From Breviolum minutum Mf 1.05b.01 (lineage: Eukaryota > Sar > Dinophyceae > Suessiales > Symbiodiniaceae), in assembly GCA_000507305.1 (NCBI GenBank), contig DF239257.1, positions 308,428 to 372,427 on the forward strand: a DNA stretch of 64,000 nucleotides, read 5' to 3'. Positions 54,355-63,836 of the stretch are shown one piece after another (position 1 is the stretch's first letter; every line of letters begins with the position of its first letter). The notes beneath the pieces are model-generated. The model ran no database searches and was not told the DNA's origin. It saw only the letters and a program-made list of their open reading frames with translations. A program made the position numbers and the translations under genes.

Positions 54355-54510
54355 TGGCAGAAAACCTGAGGGCGTTTCAGCCCAAAACACAAGTCAAGAT
54401 ATGTGTTTATATCATAGATATTGTAATATGTAAATTATAAATATTAATGAAATTGGCTTTCCAGCCAAATATTAGTACTGTTGACATTGGCTTTCCAGCC
54501 AAAGGTTTGA
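54355..54510. repeat. GGCTTTCCAGCC hairpins upstream of the Lys-rich gene
   Basis: Three to four units, including TTGGCTTTCCAGCCAAA twice. Confidence 0.7.
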
Positions 54511-54724
54511 ACATTAAATTGTTCATCAACAAAAATCAATAGGCATAAAACAAAGATATCATAAATCACAACCAAAAAGCAAAACATAAAACCACTATAA
54601 TACTAACACATTTAAATAATAGAAGAGCAAAAAGGAACAGAAACTAAGATAGAAACTAGTAGACTATATATGAAATAAAGGATGCCAGGAAAATAAAACA
54701 GTATATTACCTGTCTTTTTTTGGA

Positions 54725-55002
54725 AAAAAAAACAATCATGTGTCAAAGAAAGAAAAAGAATTCAAAATAGAAAAGGAAAAGAAAGAAACAAATAAAAGAA
54801 AGAACAAACAAAAAAAACAAAGGAAAAATGGAAGAAAAGGAAAATAAATAAAAAAGAAAAGAAAGAAAAAGACAAGAACAAAGTAATAGAACAATATTGA
54901 AAATAAAGAAAAGGAAGGAAAAAACAAACCAAAATAGAAAAAGGAAAAGAAAAGAAATAATAGAAAACAAAAAGAGCACAATTAAAAAACAAAAGGGAGG
55001 CC
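54725..55002. repeat. Purine-only low-complexity tract
   Basis: About 280 bases of almost pure A and G with rare C or T (AAAGAAAGAAAAAGAA style), running into the assembly gap. Confidence 0.85.
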
Positions 55003-55056
55003 NNNNNNNNNNNNNNNNNNNNNNNNNNNNNNNNNNNNNNNNNNNNNNNNNNNNNN
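55003..55056. other. Assembly gap
   Basis: 54 consecutive N, with a purine tract on one side and a T-run on the other. Confidence 0.99.
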
Positions 55057-55074
55057 TTTTTTTTTTGAAAAAAT

Positions 55075-55190
55075 CATGATTTTTCATGGGATATCATGGG
55101 ATTTCATGTGATTTCATGGGATTTCATGGGGCTTCATGGGGCTTCATGGGATACCATGGGATATCATGTGATTTCATGGGATTGTTTTGT
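55075..55190. repeat. Short tandem repeat TTTCATGGGA
   Basis: About ten units of a 10-base word (CATGGGATTT / CATGGGATAT / CATGTGATTT / CATGGGGCTT). Confidence 0.85.
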
Positions 55191-55254
55191 TCTTTTTTGT
55201 TTTTTTGGTGTCCCAAAAAAAATATTTGGAGGCACCAGAAAAATCAAATCTATA

Positions 55255-55690
55255 AGAGATCCAGGGCTATCCAGCCCAATCCCTTCCCTCACCAAAATCT
55301 ATGGAGGTCCCATGAAAAAAACCCTTTCAAAGACCCAGGGCTCTCCAGCCCAATTCCTTACCTCACCAAAATTTTGGAGGTAATAACAAAAAAAACTCTT
55401 TAAAAGGCCCAGCACTCTCCAGCCCAATCCATTCCGTCACCAAAATCTATGGAGGTCCCATGAAAAAAACCCTTTCAAAGACCCAGGGCTCTCCAGCCCA
55501 ATCCATTCCCTCACCAAAAATTTTTGGAGGTCCCAGGAAAACAAAACTCTTTAAAAGGCCCAAGGCTCTCCAGCCCAATCCATTCCCTCACCAAAAATCT
55601 TTGGAGGTCCCAGGAAAACAAAACTCTTTAAAAGGCCCAGGGCTTTCCAGCCCAATCCATTCCCTCACCAATCCCTTCCCATGCCATTTT
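55255..55690. repeat. Tandem array of ~62-base units, each with one hairpin
   Basis: Unit: CAGGGCTCTCCAGCCCAATC, CATTCCCTCACCAAAA, then TGGAGGTCCC(A/ATG)(G)AAAA and CTTT(A)AAA. Seven or so copies. Confidence 0.85.
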
Positions 55691-56059
55691 TGCCTCACAC
55701 TTTTTCTGTGCGGTGTCAAGATTGAAGATTCCTCAAGCTTTTGCAGCTGAGCTTCCAAAAGAGGCCACATACAGCAGCCTTCTTACTGTACCCTTGCTGT
55801 TTTTCTAAGATCCAGGCTGGAAATGGGGGCCAAAAACAACCTATGACTTATCCTGCCATCATTTTCTCTAATTTTTTTACTTATAATCTTTCACTTTCTC
55901 CGTATGGGCTTTCCAGCCTAATCCACAGCAAGCTCCAGTGCCCTAAGCAGCCACCAAATCTCATCCTTCCTCACATTGCGGGTAAAATCCAGGCTTTTCT
56001 GGTAGCCCCGATAGCTGCTGCAATGGTGACCTGACCAAAAAACAAAAACCAAAATCATT

Positions 56060-56340
56060 CAAACCCTAGGGCTTTCCAGCCCAAACTTACTGGAGGGCTC
56101 TCCAGCCCAAACAAAATTAATTATAGGGCTATCCAGCCCAAACTGCTATCTAGATGCTGGCAAGATGCGCATACAGCCTTGGCACCCTGGGCCCCTCACT
56201 CTGCTATGCTTGGTGACATAAGAGATAAAGTGGCATTGATTGCCTCAGTAGATTAAATGGGTGGATGGTGCCTGGGAAACTTTGCCACTATTGGGCTTTC
56301 CAGCCCAAACTACTCTTGGCTTTCCAGCCAAACTTCTAAA
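56060..56340. repeat. Dispersed GGGCT/AGCCC hairpins
   Basis: GGGCTTTCCAGCCCAAAC, GGGCTCTCCAGCCCAAAC, GGGCTATCCAGCCCAAAC and two later units. Confidence 0.75.
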
Positions 56341-56500
56341 TGCAAACCAGGGTGCACTTGATCATGATCCAATCCAGATCACTCTCTTTCTCTTGCATCT
56401 CCTCCCAAAAGCTCATTGGAGCCTCCCTGAAGTTGTCCAACTCCTCTGGCTGCCTCAGGGAGGATAAACATGTAGATTTGGATTTCCCCCCCAAAAATGG
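56340..56500 (-). CDS. Possible exon of the small transposon gene
   Basis: The minus frame reads LRQPEELDNFREAPMSFWEE, then MQEKESDLDWIM. Protein-like and acidic; splice sites not assigned. Confidence 0.35.
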
Positions 56501-56723
56501 ACAACTACCTTGAATAAACAACAATCAAAACATGATGAATTTCAACCCAAATACTTCCAAGACCATGCTCTAAAATCTCTTGCTGTTGTCCAGCCTGACT
56601 CCCACCAGGACTGTTCATCTCCAGCCCATTGCTGTGCTCTTTCCCATTGCCATCCTCCACCTCCTGGGCTCATGGCCAGTCCTGCACTGCTGGTACTGGG
56701 ACTGCCTTTGCCTCCTCCAGGCC

Positions 56724-57132
56724 TCATGCACTTCTCACTTGCTGGCTTCTCATCCTGCTTCTCTTTCTCAGTCTCAGTCTGGGGGCCTCTGCTGCGGCTG
56801 CTGGAGGGGGTGGGTGGTCTTCCTTCTTGTGAGCTTCTTTCTTCTCTTCTTGGGCTGCTGCTGCTGCCTGGGCTCCTCCTGGGGGTCCATGGGCGTACTG
56901 ATCCTGCGCCATCTTCTCGACAAAATTCTCAAGTCCAGCAGTTGCTGACTTGCTTCATTCTTCTGGCTGGGCTCCTGGCTTGCCTCCTCCTGGCTGGGCT
57001 CCTGGCGGGGCTCCTCCCTTGCCTGGTCCTCCTCCCTTGCCTGCATCTCCTCCCTTGCCAACAGGCACTGGCTGCATCATGGCATATGCCATCGCTTCTA
57101 CTATGCACTCGTAGAAGTTCTCAGCATCCATT
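56724..57132 (-). pseudogene. Small Gly/Pro/Lys-rich transposon gene
   Basis: ATG near 57130 begins MDAENFYECIVEAMAYAMMQ and is followed by repeated GKGG and GAPPGAQPGGGK segments. An in-frame TGA after AQPEE interrupts it, and the same frame continues SKSATAGLENFVEKMAQDQY, then an Ala/Glu and Lys-rich tail. A CGA to TGA change would explain the stop. Function unknown. Confidence 0.4.
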
Positions 57133-57169
57133 CCTGCAAAAGAAATGTTTCAGGTTTTTACATAAAAAA

Positions 57170-57440
57170 TCTGGGCTGTCCAGCCCAAACTAATTTTACT
57201 AAACTGTAGGGCTGTCCAGCCCAAAACTATATAAATCCCTCTAACATATGACTGGGCTGTCCAGCCCAAACTAATTTTACTAAACTGTAGGGCTGTCCAG
57301 CCCAAAACTATACAAATCCCTCTAACATATGACTGGGCTGTCCAGCCCAAACTAATTTTACCAAACTGTAGTCCAGCCCTAAAATTATTTAAATCCCTCC
57401 AAAATACTATTGAGCTGTCCAGACCACCCACTCCCAAACC
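57170..57440. repeat. Tandem ~77-base units with paired hairpins
   Basis: Each unit has TGGGCTGTCCAGCCCAAACT and TAGGGCTGTCCAGCCCAAAA separated by about 25 bases, and ends CCCTCTAACATATGAC. Two full copies and a decayed third. Confidence 0.85.
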
Positions 57441-57602
57441 CAGTCCTTGGGCTACGTTGTTCTTCACTTTCTCCAGGTAGGAGCGGTGCGTATCCCACTC
57501 CCCTCTTGGGATGTGCCACTGTTGCTCACACCAGCGGCACAAGTTCGAGAGGAAGGGAGCCATTTCGACTTGTGGGAACATGAAGTCTTTCAGACCCTTC
57601 AT
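57440..57602 (-). CDS. Exon with a WDTHRSYLEK motif
   Basis: The minus frame reads MKGLKDFMFPQVEMAPFLSN, then LCRWCEQQWHIPRGEWDTHR and SYLEKVKNNVAQGL. A short related exon (AEWDTHRAYLDKV) lies at 58085-58125. It could be the 5' part of the small gene. Function unknown. Confidence 0.45.
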
Positions 57603-57779
57603 GTTTCTGACGCCACATCGCTGCCGCCCCTCCGTGCCCTGCTGCCCTCCCTCCTCCTTTCTGGGACTCGTAGGGCGCCGACATTGCTACTACTGCTCAG
57701 GGTGCTGCAGGGTGCTTGGGCCAGGTCTCTGCAGACATATGGATATGTGTTCTTGTGAACATGAAAAAAAATTCCAACT

Positions 57780-58345
57780 TCTGTGTTTTGAAGGCTGTCC
57801 AGCCCAAAGTAGTTTTTAGCTTGGTCCTTCTAGGGCTATCCAGCCCAAAAAAAGTCTAGCTTCTAAGGCTGTTCAGCCCAACTTGCTACCTAAGACTATC
57901 CAGCCCAAACACTATGGGCTTTCCAGCCCAAACTATCTCTCTCCTCATAGGGCTTTCCAGCCCAACTTCTTTTCTCCTTACAAGAAATTTCCCAGGACTT
58001 CATATTCTGCCTCCCCATGGCCTCCCTTGCCACCACCACTATGGGCTTTCCAGCCCAAACTATCTCTCTCCTCATAGGGCTTTCCAGCCCAAACTTCACC
58101 TTATCCAAGTAGGCCCTGTGGGTGTCCCATTCTGCCTCCACATGGCCTCCCCATGGGCTTTCCAGCCCAAAATATCTCTCTCCTCATAGGGCTTTCCAGC
58201 CCAACTTCTTTTCTCCTTACAAGAAATCCCAGGACTTCATGTTCTGCCTCCATGGCCTCCCCATGGCCTCCTTGCCACCTCCACTATGGGCTTTCCAGCC
58301 CAAACTATCTCTTTCTTGTGTAGGGCTTTCCAGCCCAAACTCTGT
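57780..58345. repeat. Repeat cluster of hairpins and duplicated exon-like pieces
   Basis: A block of GGGCTTTCCAGCCCAAACTA, TCTCTCTCCTCATAGGGCTT, then CTTCTTTTCTCCTTACAAGA and CATGGCCTCC is repeated three times with changes. Two copies carry ACTTCATATTCTGCC-type pieces and one carries the AEWDTHRAYLDKV exon. Confidence 0.75.
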
Positions 58346-58409
58346 CCAAAAAAAGATTGAATGCTCACCTGCTCAGCTGCAATTCTTTTTTCACCAGCCT
58401 TCCTTGAAC

Positions 58410-59423
58410 TCATCCAGTCAATTTCTTCTCTTTCCAGGCCCTCACTTGGCCTAGGCTTTTCCCAGCCTCAAACATCTTCTTCATCTCTAGAGCCATTTTC
58501 TTGGAATCTTCGAATCCTCGAGGTGAAGCAACCTGAATCAGCTGCCTGCCCTGTTTGACTCTAACAGCACAGGAACCAAGTTTCCTGTAAGGCATCAACA
58601 GAAGCTCCTCTGTCACTTGGTAGCTATCAGGAATCTTCTCCAACTTCTTTTTGCCTGTACTCACTTCTTTCTTGCAAGCTGGCTTCTTCAAGGCTGCAGC
58701 AGGTCTCTTCAACCCTCTACTTTCTGCCACCTCTTCTTTCAAGGCTGCCTTTCTGTTAGGCACAGGCTTTGCCTTCTGGGCTGACTGCAGCAACTCATCC
58801 CCAGAACTTTCTTGGGTAGGTGGGATCTCGAATTCTCCAAGATCCAGTGTCCCATCTGACCTTGCAGGGCTGCTGCTTCTCTCCACGACTTTCTTCTCCT
58901 TGCTGGTCTTTTTCTCCTGGACAGGGAGCTGCACTTCTGTCTCTTTTCCTTCAGCAGTCCTCACCATCTCTCTAATTGCTTCCAACTTCTCCACCTGGAA
59001 ATTGGTCAACTTCCTGGTGGCTTCAGCAAATTTGCCATCGTCTCTGCTGATTCTTCTTGCATGGTTGCAAACCGCTAGGACAGCATCAGCCAGTGCCACC
59101 TGGACATTCATTGCTTCAGACAAAGGCCATCTCCCTTTGATTCCAGGGTATTGTTGCAAGACTTGACTGAAGCATGCTTTCAGGCTGGAGTACTTGAACT
59201 CTAAGCTGGGGCTAACTTTGCAGAACTCTGCCAGTAGGTGTTGAAGGTCTCCCAAAGGCCCACCTCTCACAGCCTGGCTCTTCTCCATCTTCAGGTATGG
59301 CCCAAAGGCAAAGGCATGTGCCTCACCAACCTTCTTCACATGGCTCAGGCAAACATCTAACAGGTGCTCATCATCTATCTGAGGCACTGGTGTCCTTCTG
59401 GCTCCACCCCTTTTCTTGGACAT
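58410..59423 (-). CDS. Accessory protein, first gene of the transposon
   Basis: ATG at 59423 (MSKKRGGARRTPVPQIDDEH) lies about 400 bases inside the right terminal repeat. The N-terminal half is helical (LDVCLSHVKKVGEAHAFAFG, LQHLLAEFCKVSPSLEFKYS, LTNFQVEKLEAIREMVRTAE). The middle is disordered and acidic/basic (PARSDGTLDLGEFEIPPTQE), followed by GLKRPAAALKKPACKKEV. The C-terminus (YRKLGSCAVRVKQGRQLIQV, FEDSKKMALEMKKMFEAGKS) may be a small folded or DNA-binding unit. 337 residues, no frame interruptions. No known family; the KRPAA motif recalls a nuclear localisation signal. Confidence 0.6.
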   Translation of the reverse strand: MSKKRGGARRTPVPQIDDEHLLDVCLSHVKKVGEAHAFAFGPYLKMEKSQAVRGGPLGDLQHLLAEFCKVSPSLEFKYSSLKACFSQVLQQYPGIKGRWPLSEAMNVQVALADAVLAVCNHARRISRDDGKFAEATRKLTNFQVEKLEAIREMVRTAEGKETEVQLPVQEKKTSKEKKVVERSSSPARSDGTLDLGEFEIPPTQESSGDELLQSAQKAKPVPNRKAALKEEVAESRGLKRPAAALKKPACKKEVSTGKKKLEKIPDSYQVTEELLLMPYRKLGSCAVRVKQGRQLIQVASPRGFEDSKKMALEMKKMFEAGKSLGQVRAWKEKKLTG

Positions 59424-59479
59424 GGTGAAATTCCTGCAGACAAATGTTTTTCAATTCAAAGGCCAAAAAAGAAACCAAC

Positions 59480-59640
59480 ATGCTTGGGCTGTCCAGCCCA
59501 AACTTTTGGCTATCCAGCCAAACTTTTACTTAACCATGTGCAGAAAAACATGTTTGGCTATCCAGCCAAATTTCAAGTGGCTATCCAGCCAAATTTCAAA
59601 TAGCTATCCAGCCAATGATGACTCAGATTTCCAGCCCAAA
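59480..59640. repeat. Hairpins between the right subterminal zone and the first transposon gene
   Basis: GGGCTGTCCAGCCCAAAC and five GGCTATCCAGCCAAA-type units at 20-40 base spacing, in the likely promoter or 5' leader of the first gene. Confidence 0.75.
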
Positions 59641-59664
59641 TTGGTAGGCTTTCAAGCTTTCAAA

Positions 59665-59819
59665 ATTCAATCGAAAATTCAATCGAATTTTCAATCGAAA
59701 AACCTGTTCTTTTCAAGAGAAAAATCAATCGAAAGCTACAGACCTGCACTTGAAAAAAACATTGAAAAATCAAGTTTCAATCGACAATTGAAAATAGATA
59801 AAAATACAATCGTTCACTT
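59665..59819. repeat. Right subterminal repeat zone
   Basis: TTCAATCGAAAA, CAATCGAATTTTCAATCGAA and CACTTGAAA words matching the left zone in inverted order. Confidence 0.55.
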
Positions 59820-59848
59820 GAAATTTTTCTAATCGAGGATGCTCTGGG
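59820..59848 (-). repeat. Right terminal inverted repeat
   Basis: GAAATTTTTCTAATCGAGGA, then TGCTCTGGG, the inverse of the left terminus. Confidence 0.8.
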
Positions 59849-60028
59849 AAATTTTGTGTTGAAAAGAAAAAACATAGATCTCAGCATGAGATGCATCAGT
59901 GTATTGTTCTGATATCTTTTGTTTTGCTGTGTTTTTTCAATAATGTGAATTTAATCTGGAAGAAAATATTCAAGGACCAGAAAATGGTAATTTTTTGGAC
60001 TCATATCTCTGCTGTCTCATCAACTCAG

Positions 60029-60406
60029 GAACGAAGACATGGATCTTTGGAGCCACCAGGTCTTCCAGCTCGAGACAGTTGGGTGCCTGATGAGTCTCGA
60101 AACCTTCTCATCCAGGGACATCACGGTGGAGCTGCAGCATCCTCCAGCGCTACTCCAACAGATGAACTATTTGGTCGAGATTCTATGGTTACTGGCCCTC
60201 CGGCCATGGAGGCAGAGAAGAGTGGGTGGCAAAATGGATGTATTCATTTATGTGCTCTGTACAACACAGGGCGTAGAGAAGAACTTCATAGGTTGATGAA
60301 TAAATTCGGAGATCACTATAATGCCACGACGCAAAGGATTTTTTTAGAAAGCGCAATCCAGCGTCACGGAGACTACGGACCGTGGATGCTGGGATATCGT
60401 TGGTGA
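60029..60406 (+). CDS. Exon 2 of the Trp/acidic-rich gene (probable)
   Basis: After TCATCAACTCAG the frame reads ERRHGSLEPPGLPARDSWVP and DESRNLLIQGHHGGAAASSS, then CIHLCALYNTGRREELHRLM and ESAIQRHGDYGPWMLGYRW, stopping at 60404-60406. The first part is disordered, the last 60 residues look folded. I join it to 49722-50247 because both are plus-strand, face each other across the transposon and neither is complete. No known family. Confidence 0.45.
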   Translation, partial: ERRHGSLEPPGLPARDSWVPDESRNLLIQGHHGGAAASSSATPTDELFGRDSMVTGPPAMEAEKSGWQNGCIHLCALYNTGRREELHRLMNKFGDHYNATTQRIFLESAIQRHGDYGPWMLGYRW

Positions 60407-60572
60407 AGTTGTTGTGTACAAGGCAGAATAAGAATACTAAAAAAGATATCCCAGCACAGGCCTTCCAGAACGAAGCACGACGTGCTACGGCTGATCGCGT
60501 AAGATGAGAGCCAAAAAAAGAATGGAGCCATTAGACTGAATTTATAGTTGTAGTAAAAAGAAATCTTGAGTA

Positions 60573-60649
60573 CAGCCATAATGGCTCAAGTTTTTTTTTA
60601 TGCAGTCACTACAAGTTTTATCATGCAGTTCAGCCTTTGTCGGCTCATG
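60573..60649 (+). repeat. Spliced-leader-like hairpins, 4
   Basis: CAGCCATAATGGCTCAAG, two bases from the spliced-leader core, and CAGCCTTTGTCGGCTCATG, downstream of the stop at 60406. Confidence 0.7.
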
Positions 60650-60714
60650 TAAAGTAAAGATTGTTGTCGTCATCAAGCCTTTTGTTCTTTCATGTTTCCT
60701 ATATTGAAAAGGTT

Positions 60715-60870
60715 TGAATTGGAAATTCAAATTCAAATTCAGAATTTAGGATCTCAATTTGAAAATCAAATTGAAACATATAAAGTCACCATCTTCAATT
60801 TGATTTTCAAAATCAAATGAAAAATTTCCAGATTTCAATTTGAATTTCAAATTGAAATCTTTGAGACCAA
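60715..60870. repeat. Cluster of CAATTTGAAA inverted words
   Basis: AATTCAAATTCAAATTC, CAATTTGAAAATCAAATTGA, TCAATTTGATTTTCAAAATC and CAATTTGAATTTCAAATTGA. The style resembles the subterminal zones of the 9.6-kb transposon but with a different word. Confidence 0.6.
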
Positions 60871-61395
60871 ACTCAATATATTTGAAATATATGAATGAAA
60901 ACAAATTCATATTTGATATATAGAAATTTATTATTGAAAGGAAACCATTGAATCTGGAATTCTTGTATGATTGAAGGCCACCGTTTTTGACTTTCAGGAT
61001 CAAGTTTGCAGTGACTGTCCATCTGGTTCCTTTTGTACTACGTATCCTGAAGAGTATTTAAGTCTTGATCTTGAACATTTGGCCTGGGCATTTGGACTTA
61101 GTTTTGGAATTTTTCACACGTATCGAAAATCTTTATCGGGTGATTTTTCTTTTCATTTTTTATTTACATATTTTAATGTTTCGATGTCAACTCAGGAAGC
61201 CAGGATGAACTCTCATCTACTATGTACTTCTTCTTTCCACCCTCCGTCAGCTATGTAACGTGTCGTTGTGTCTGTTGATTCGCGCCAAAACAATTTACAA
61301 AAGCCAACCAGGTGATTGCCAAAAGAGTGCTTGAAGGGATGTTGAACTCTTTCTCTGGTACCGTGGAAAGGGAAAGCATTTGTACATTTACATTG

Positions 61396-61443
61396 CAGCC
61401 ACGTAGGCTTATGTATATTTTTGATTCAGCCAACAGGCTCATT
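61396..61443 (+). repeat. Spliced-leader-like hairpins, 5
   Basis: CAGCCACGTAGGCTTATG and CAGCCAACAGGCTCATT. Confidence 0.6.
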
Positions 61444-61891
61444 ACTAAGCTTCCTTGTTGTTCCTCCTTTTCTTTCTTACTTTATAATTTTTCCTTATCT
61501 AAATTAAAATCTTTAATAGAGCGCACGCGAATTTGCTACATTCTGTCAAGAAATACGCGACGCAAAAGGTAAAGACAACGACAATCAAATCAATCAATGG
61601 CAAGCTATACTGTGGGCGTAAGAACTAAAAAGTACATTGTACAGAGTCACCTAAGAATATTTGTTATGCGCGTCTAACACTTTCCTTTTCAAATATATAT
61701 GTATGTAATGGCGATATAAAAACACTAACATGAAAACAAAACGCAAACCTTCTATACAAACAAAAGGCTCTCTTTGCTAAGGATGAACTCTAAAGCTCGC
61801 AACAAAATTTGCAAAGGAATATCTCTTTGCAGCACTGGGTCGAAAGCTTTGGGGGTTTAGAGCTTTCCTAACCTGTCGCTTCTTGCCAGCA

Positions 61892-63248
61892 ATGGCTGGT
61901 TGGTCTTGTCAAGATATCCAGCAGGAGTTACTGGATATGGAAAGATTTTACAGCTTGAGACCAGACGCTCCTCTGGTGCCAAAGATGGTAGAAAGCTTGC
62001 TAGGCAAGGTGCAAGGAATTACCACCTTGTCTGCTTCAAACCTACTGACTTTGACTCAAGCATTGAAAGAAAATACTTTGCCTGAAAAGTACAAAGATCA
62101 GCTCCAAAGTAGGTTTGAAGAAAGAGCTTTGAATGAGACCAGTTCCGCTTTGAAGCTGCAAACACAGCCCCAGATACTCACTACGGTCTACAACTACTTG
62201 AGTGAAAGCGAGTGGAAGACCGTGCAAGCCAAGGGCCCTAGTGACACCATGCCGCTGATAGCTAGAAGGTTGAAAGCTTGCGGTTTGAAATCTCTCAAGG
62301 AAACTACCAAGAAACACTGCGTTGCAGTAGTTCTCCATTGCATGTTGCAGAGAGGTGAAGTCAGGCCGCCTTCTACCGAGCTGTACAAGCTGGTGTCTTA
62401 CTTCCAGGACACCTTTCATGCTTGTACGCAGCCACCCTTGACGGCAAGCTTGTCAAATATCCCACAAAGCCAATGGACCTGGGAGAAGAGTTCGTCCAGA
62501 AACTATACACAAAGCAAGATGGGCCTGCTGCCGTAGACAGCGGAGTGCCAGTGAGTGTGTCCAGTTTGCTAGGTCAGATCCCTGTGCGGAGCACGAACAA
62601 CCAAGTGGTTTTGAATAGCAATGCGGACAAGCAGAAGGCCAAGGTGTCTGTTCCGCTTCTGCCTTGCCTACTGCCATGTTTCAATGCATGGAGATGTGGA
62701 AGATGATGATGGGAAAAGCCAAGAGCATGGATTCCGGAGAAGACATTCCTATTCACATGGTTCCACCAAAGAGGAAAGAGGTTGAAGAGCCACTCCACTT
62801 GGTCAGCCCGCCGGCATTGACTCACCCAGAACCTTTGGCCAATGAAGGTCAGCAGACTTCAGACAAGAAGTCACACAAGCCTGAGCCTGATGACAGAGAC
62901 GCAAAGGAGATTCCATCTGGTGAGCAGATTAAGGACACAAAGAAAAGATCTTTGCAGGCTTTGGAGGAAGACATGTTGAAGACTTTGCAAGAAAGGAAGA
63001 AAGACAAAGGGAAGAAGGTGGAAACGGCCAAGGGCATGAAACGTCCAGCCACTTGCAAGGCTGCTGCCAAAAGACGCGATAGCAAGACATCTCAGGAAAA
63101 GGAGAAGAAAAATACCCCTAAAAAGGCCAGCAAGCCTTGGAATCCCAAGCTCTTGACTTGCTTTGGCTGCAGCAGATGCAGAGGAGATCCTTACGGTTGC
63201 GAGAAATGTGCTCATAAAGCCTTTCGCGGTCAGCGATTGAATGGCTGA
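61892..63248 (+). pseudogene. TE-associated gene with Cys-rich tail, two frameshifts
   Basis: ATG 61892 (MAGWSCQDIQQELLDMERFY) is chosen because it follows CCAGCA just after a frame-open stretch. Helical text continues to VSYFQDTFHA (about 62421), then the frame changes to YAATLDGKLVKYPTKPMDLG and GQIPVRSTNNQVVLNSNADK. Near 62650 it changes again to MPTAMFQCMEMWKMMMGKAK, a Lys/Glu-rich linker and a tail with CFGCSRCRGDPYGCEKC. A Cys cluster of this kind (GCSRCR...GC..C) ends many dinoflagellate TE-associated proteins; zinc binding is inferred. Length is about 450 residues if restored. The next exon (63837) is transposase-like, so this could be its partner. Confidence 0.5.
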
Positions 63249-63454
63249 AGCAAGTGGCAAGCATGGTGGAATGCCCAGCAAGGTAAGAAGTAGCAGCCTA
63301 CTTCTGACCAGCAGTTGCGGGTTCGCATGCAAGATATGCGAAGACACATCTTGCAGAGCTTGAAAGAGAAGAAAACCATATGCGGCCAACACGGAAAAAG
63401 GAGATAACACCACCAACTCCACTCGTGTACCTTCAGTTGCATCTGCAGTACACT

Positions 63455-63670
63455 TCAGCCATACAAGGCTCACACTAAAATTGTATATAGACTGCGTGTT
63501 TCCAAATTTTAACTTTTGGGGAAGTTCAGACTACAATTCAATCCTCAAGCGCTCATATCGCCAGTCCAGCCAGCCATGGCTTTTCCCTAACGTTCAGCCA
63601 CCAATGGCTCACGCTTACATTCCAGCCAACAACGGCTCACGTCTACAGTTCAGCCGTGCAAAGGCTCAAG
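63455..63670 (+). repeat. Spliced-leader-like hairpins, 6
   Basis: CAGCCATACAAGGCTCACA, CAGCCACCAATGGCTCACGC, CAGCCAACAACGGCTCACGT and CAGCCGTGCAAAGGCTCAAG, between the stop at 63248 and the next exon. Confidence 0.7.
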
Positions 63671-63836
63671 CCCACGTTTCTAATCTGAGTTACGTCTGGA
63701 TGCGTCCACATATGCCCTGCCAGAGGCATCAAATACCACATTTCAACTTCTGAATCTTTTCTCTCAAGTGCACAGACAATTTCATTTTCGTTTAGCAGCT
63801 TTCAGAAAGATTCAAATCAAAAAAAAGATTTTGCAG

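Larger units (their letters stand above)
50248..59848 (-). mobile_element. 9.6-kb DNA transposon with terminal inverted repeats
   Basis: The left end CCCAGAGCATCCTAGATT and the right end, read inverted, CCCAGAGCATCCTCGATT agree over 28-29 bases with one substitution and one indel. Subterminal zones on both sides (50260-50425 and 59665-59830) are packed with CAATCGA, TTTCAATCGA and CACTTGAAA words. Inside, all coding regions are on the minus strand, ending with a DDE-like transposase. A target duplication is not clear (AA at each edge at most). It lies between two exons of a plus-strand gene. Confidence 0.75.

Noticed and set aside
52821-54433. Plus-strand open frames of 130-280 residues, Ser/Leu/Phe-rich
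   Set aside because: Antisense shadows of the minus-strand Lys/Glu-rich gene (53018-54244).
56510-57193. Plus frame of 227 residues, Leu/Pro-rich
   Set aside because: Shadow of the minus-strand Gly/Pro/Lys-rich gene. Its composition is explained by the antisense of GKGG/GAQP repeats.
58651-59166. Plus frame of 171 residues
   Set aside because: Antisense of the accessory protein gene at 58410-59423.
50248-59848. Classification as a CACTA element
   Set aside because: Termini are CCCAGAG rather than CACTA/CACTG and no 3-bp target duplication is visible, so only 'TIR transposon with DDE-like transposase' is supported.
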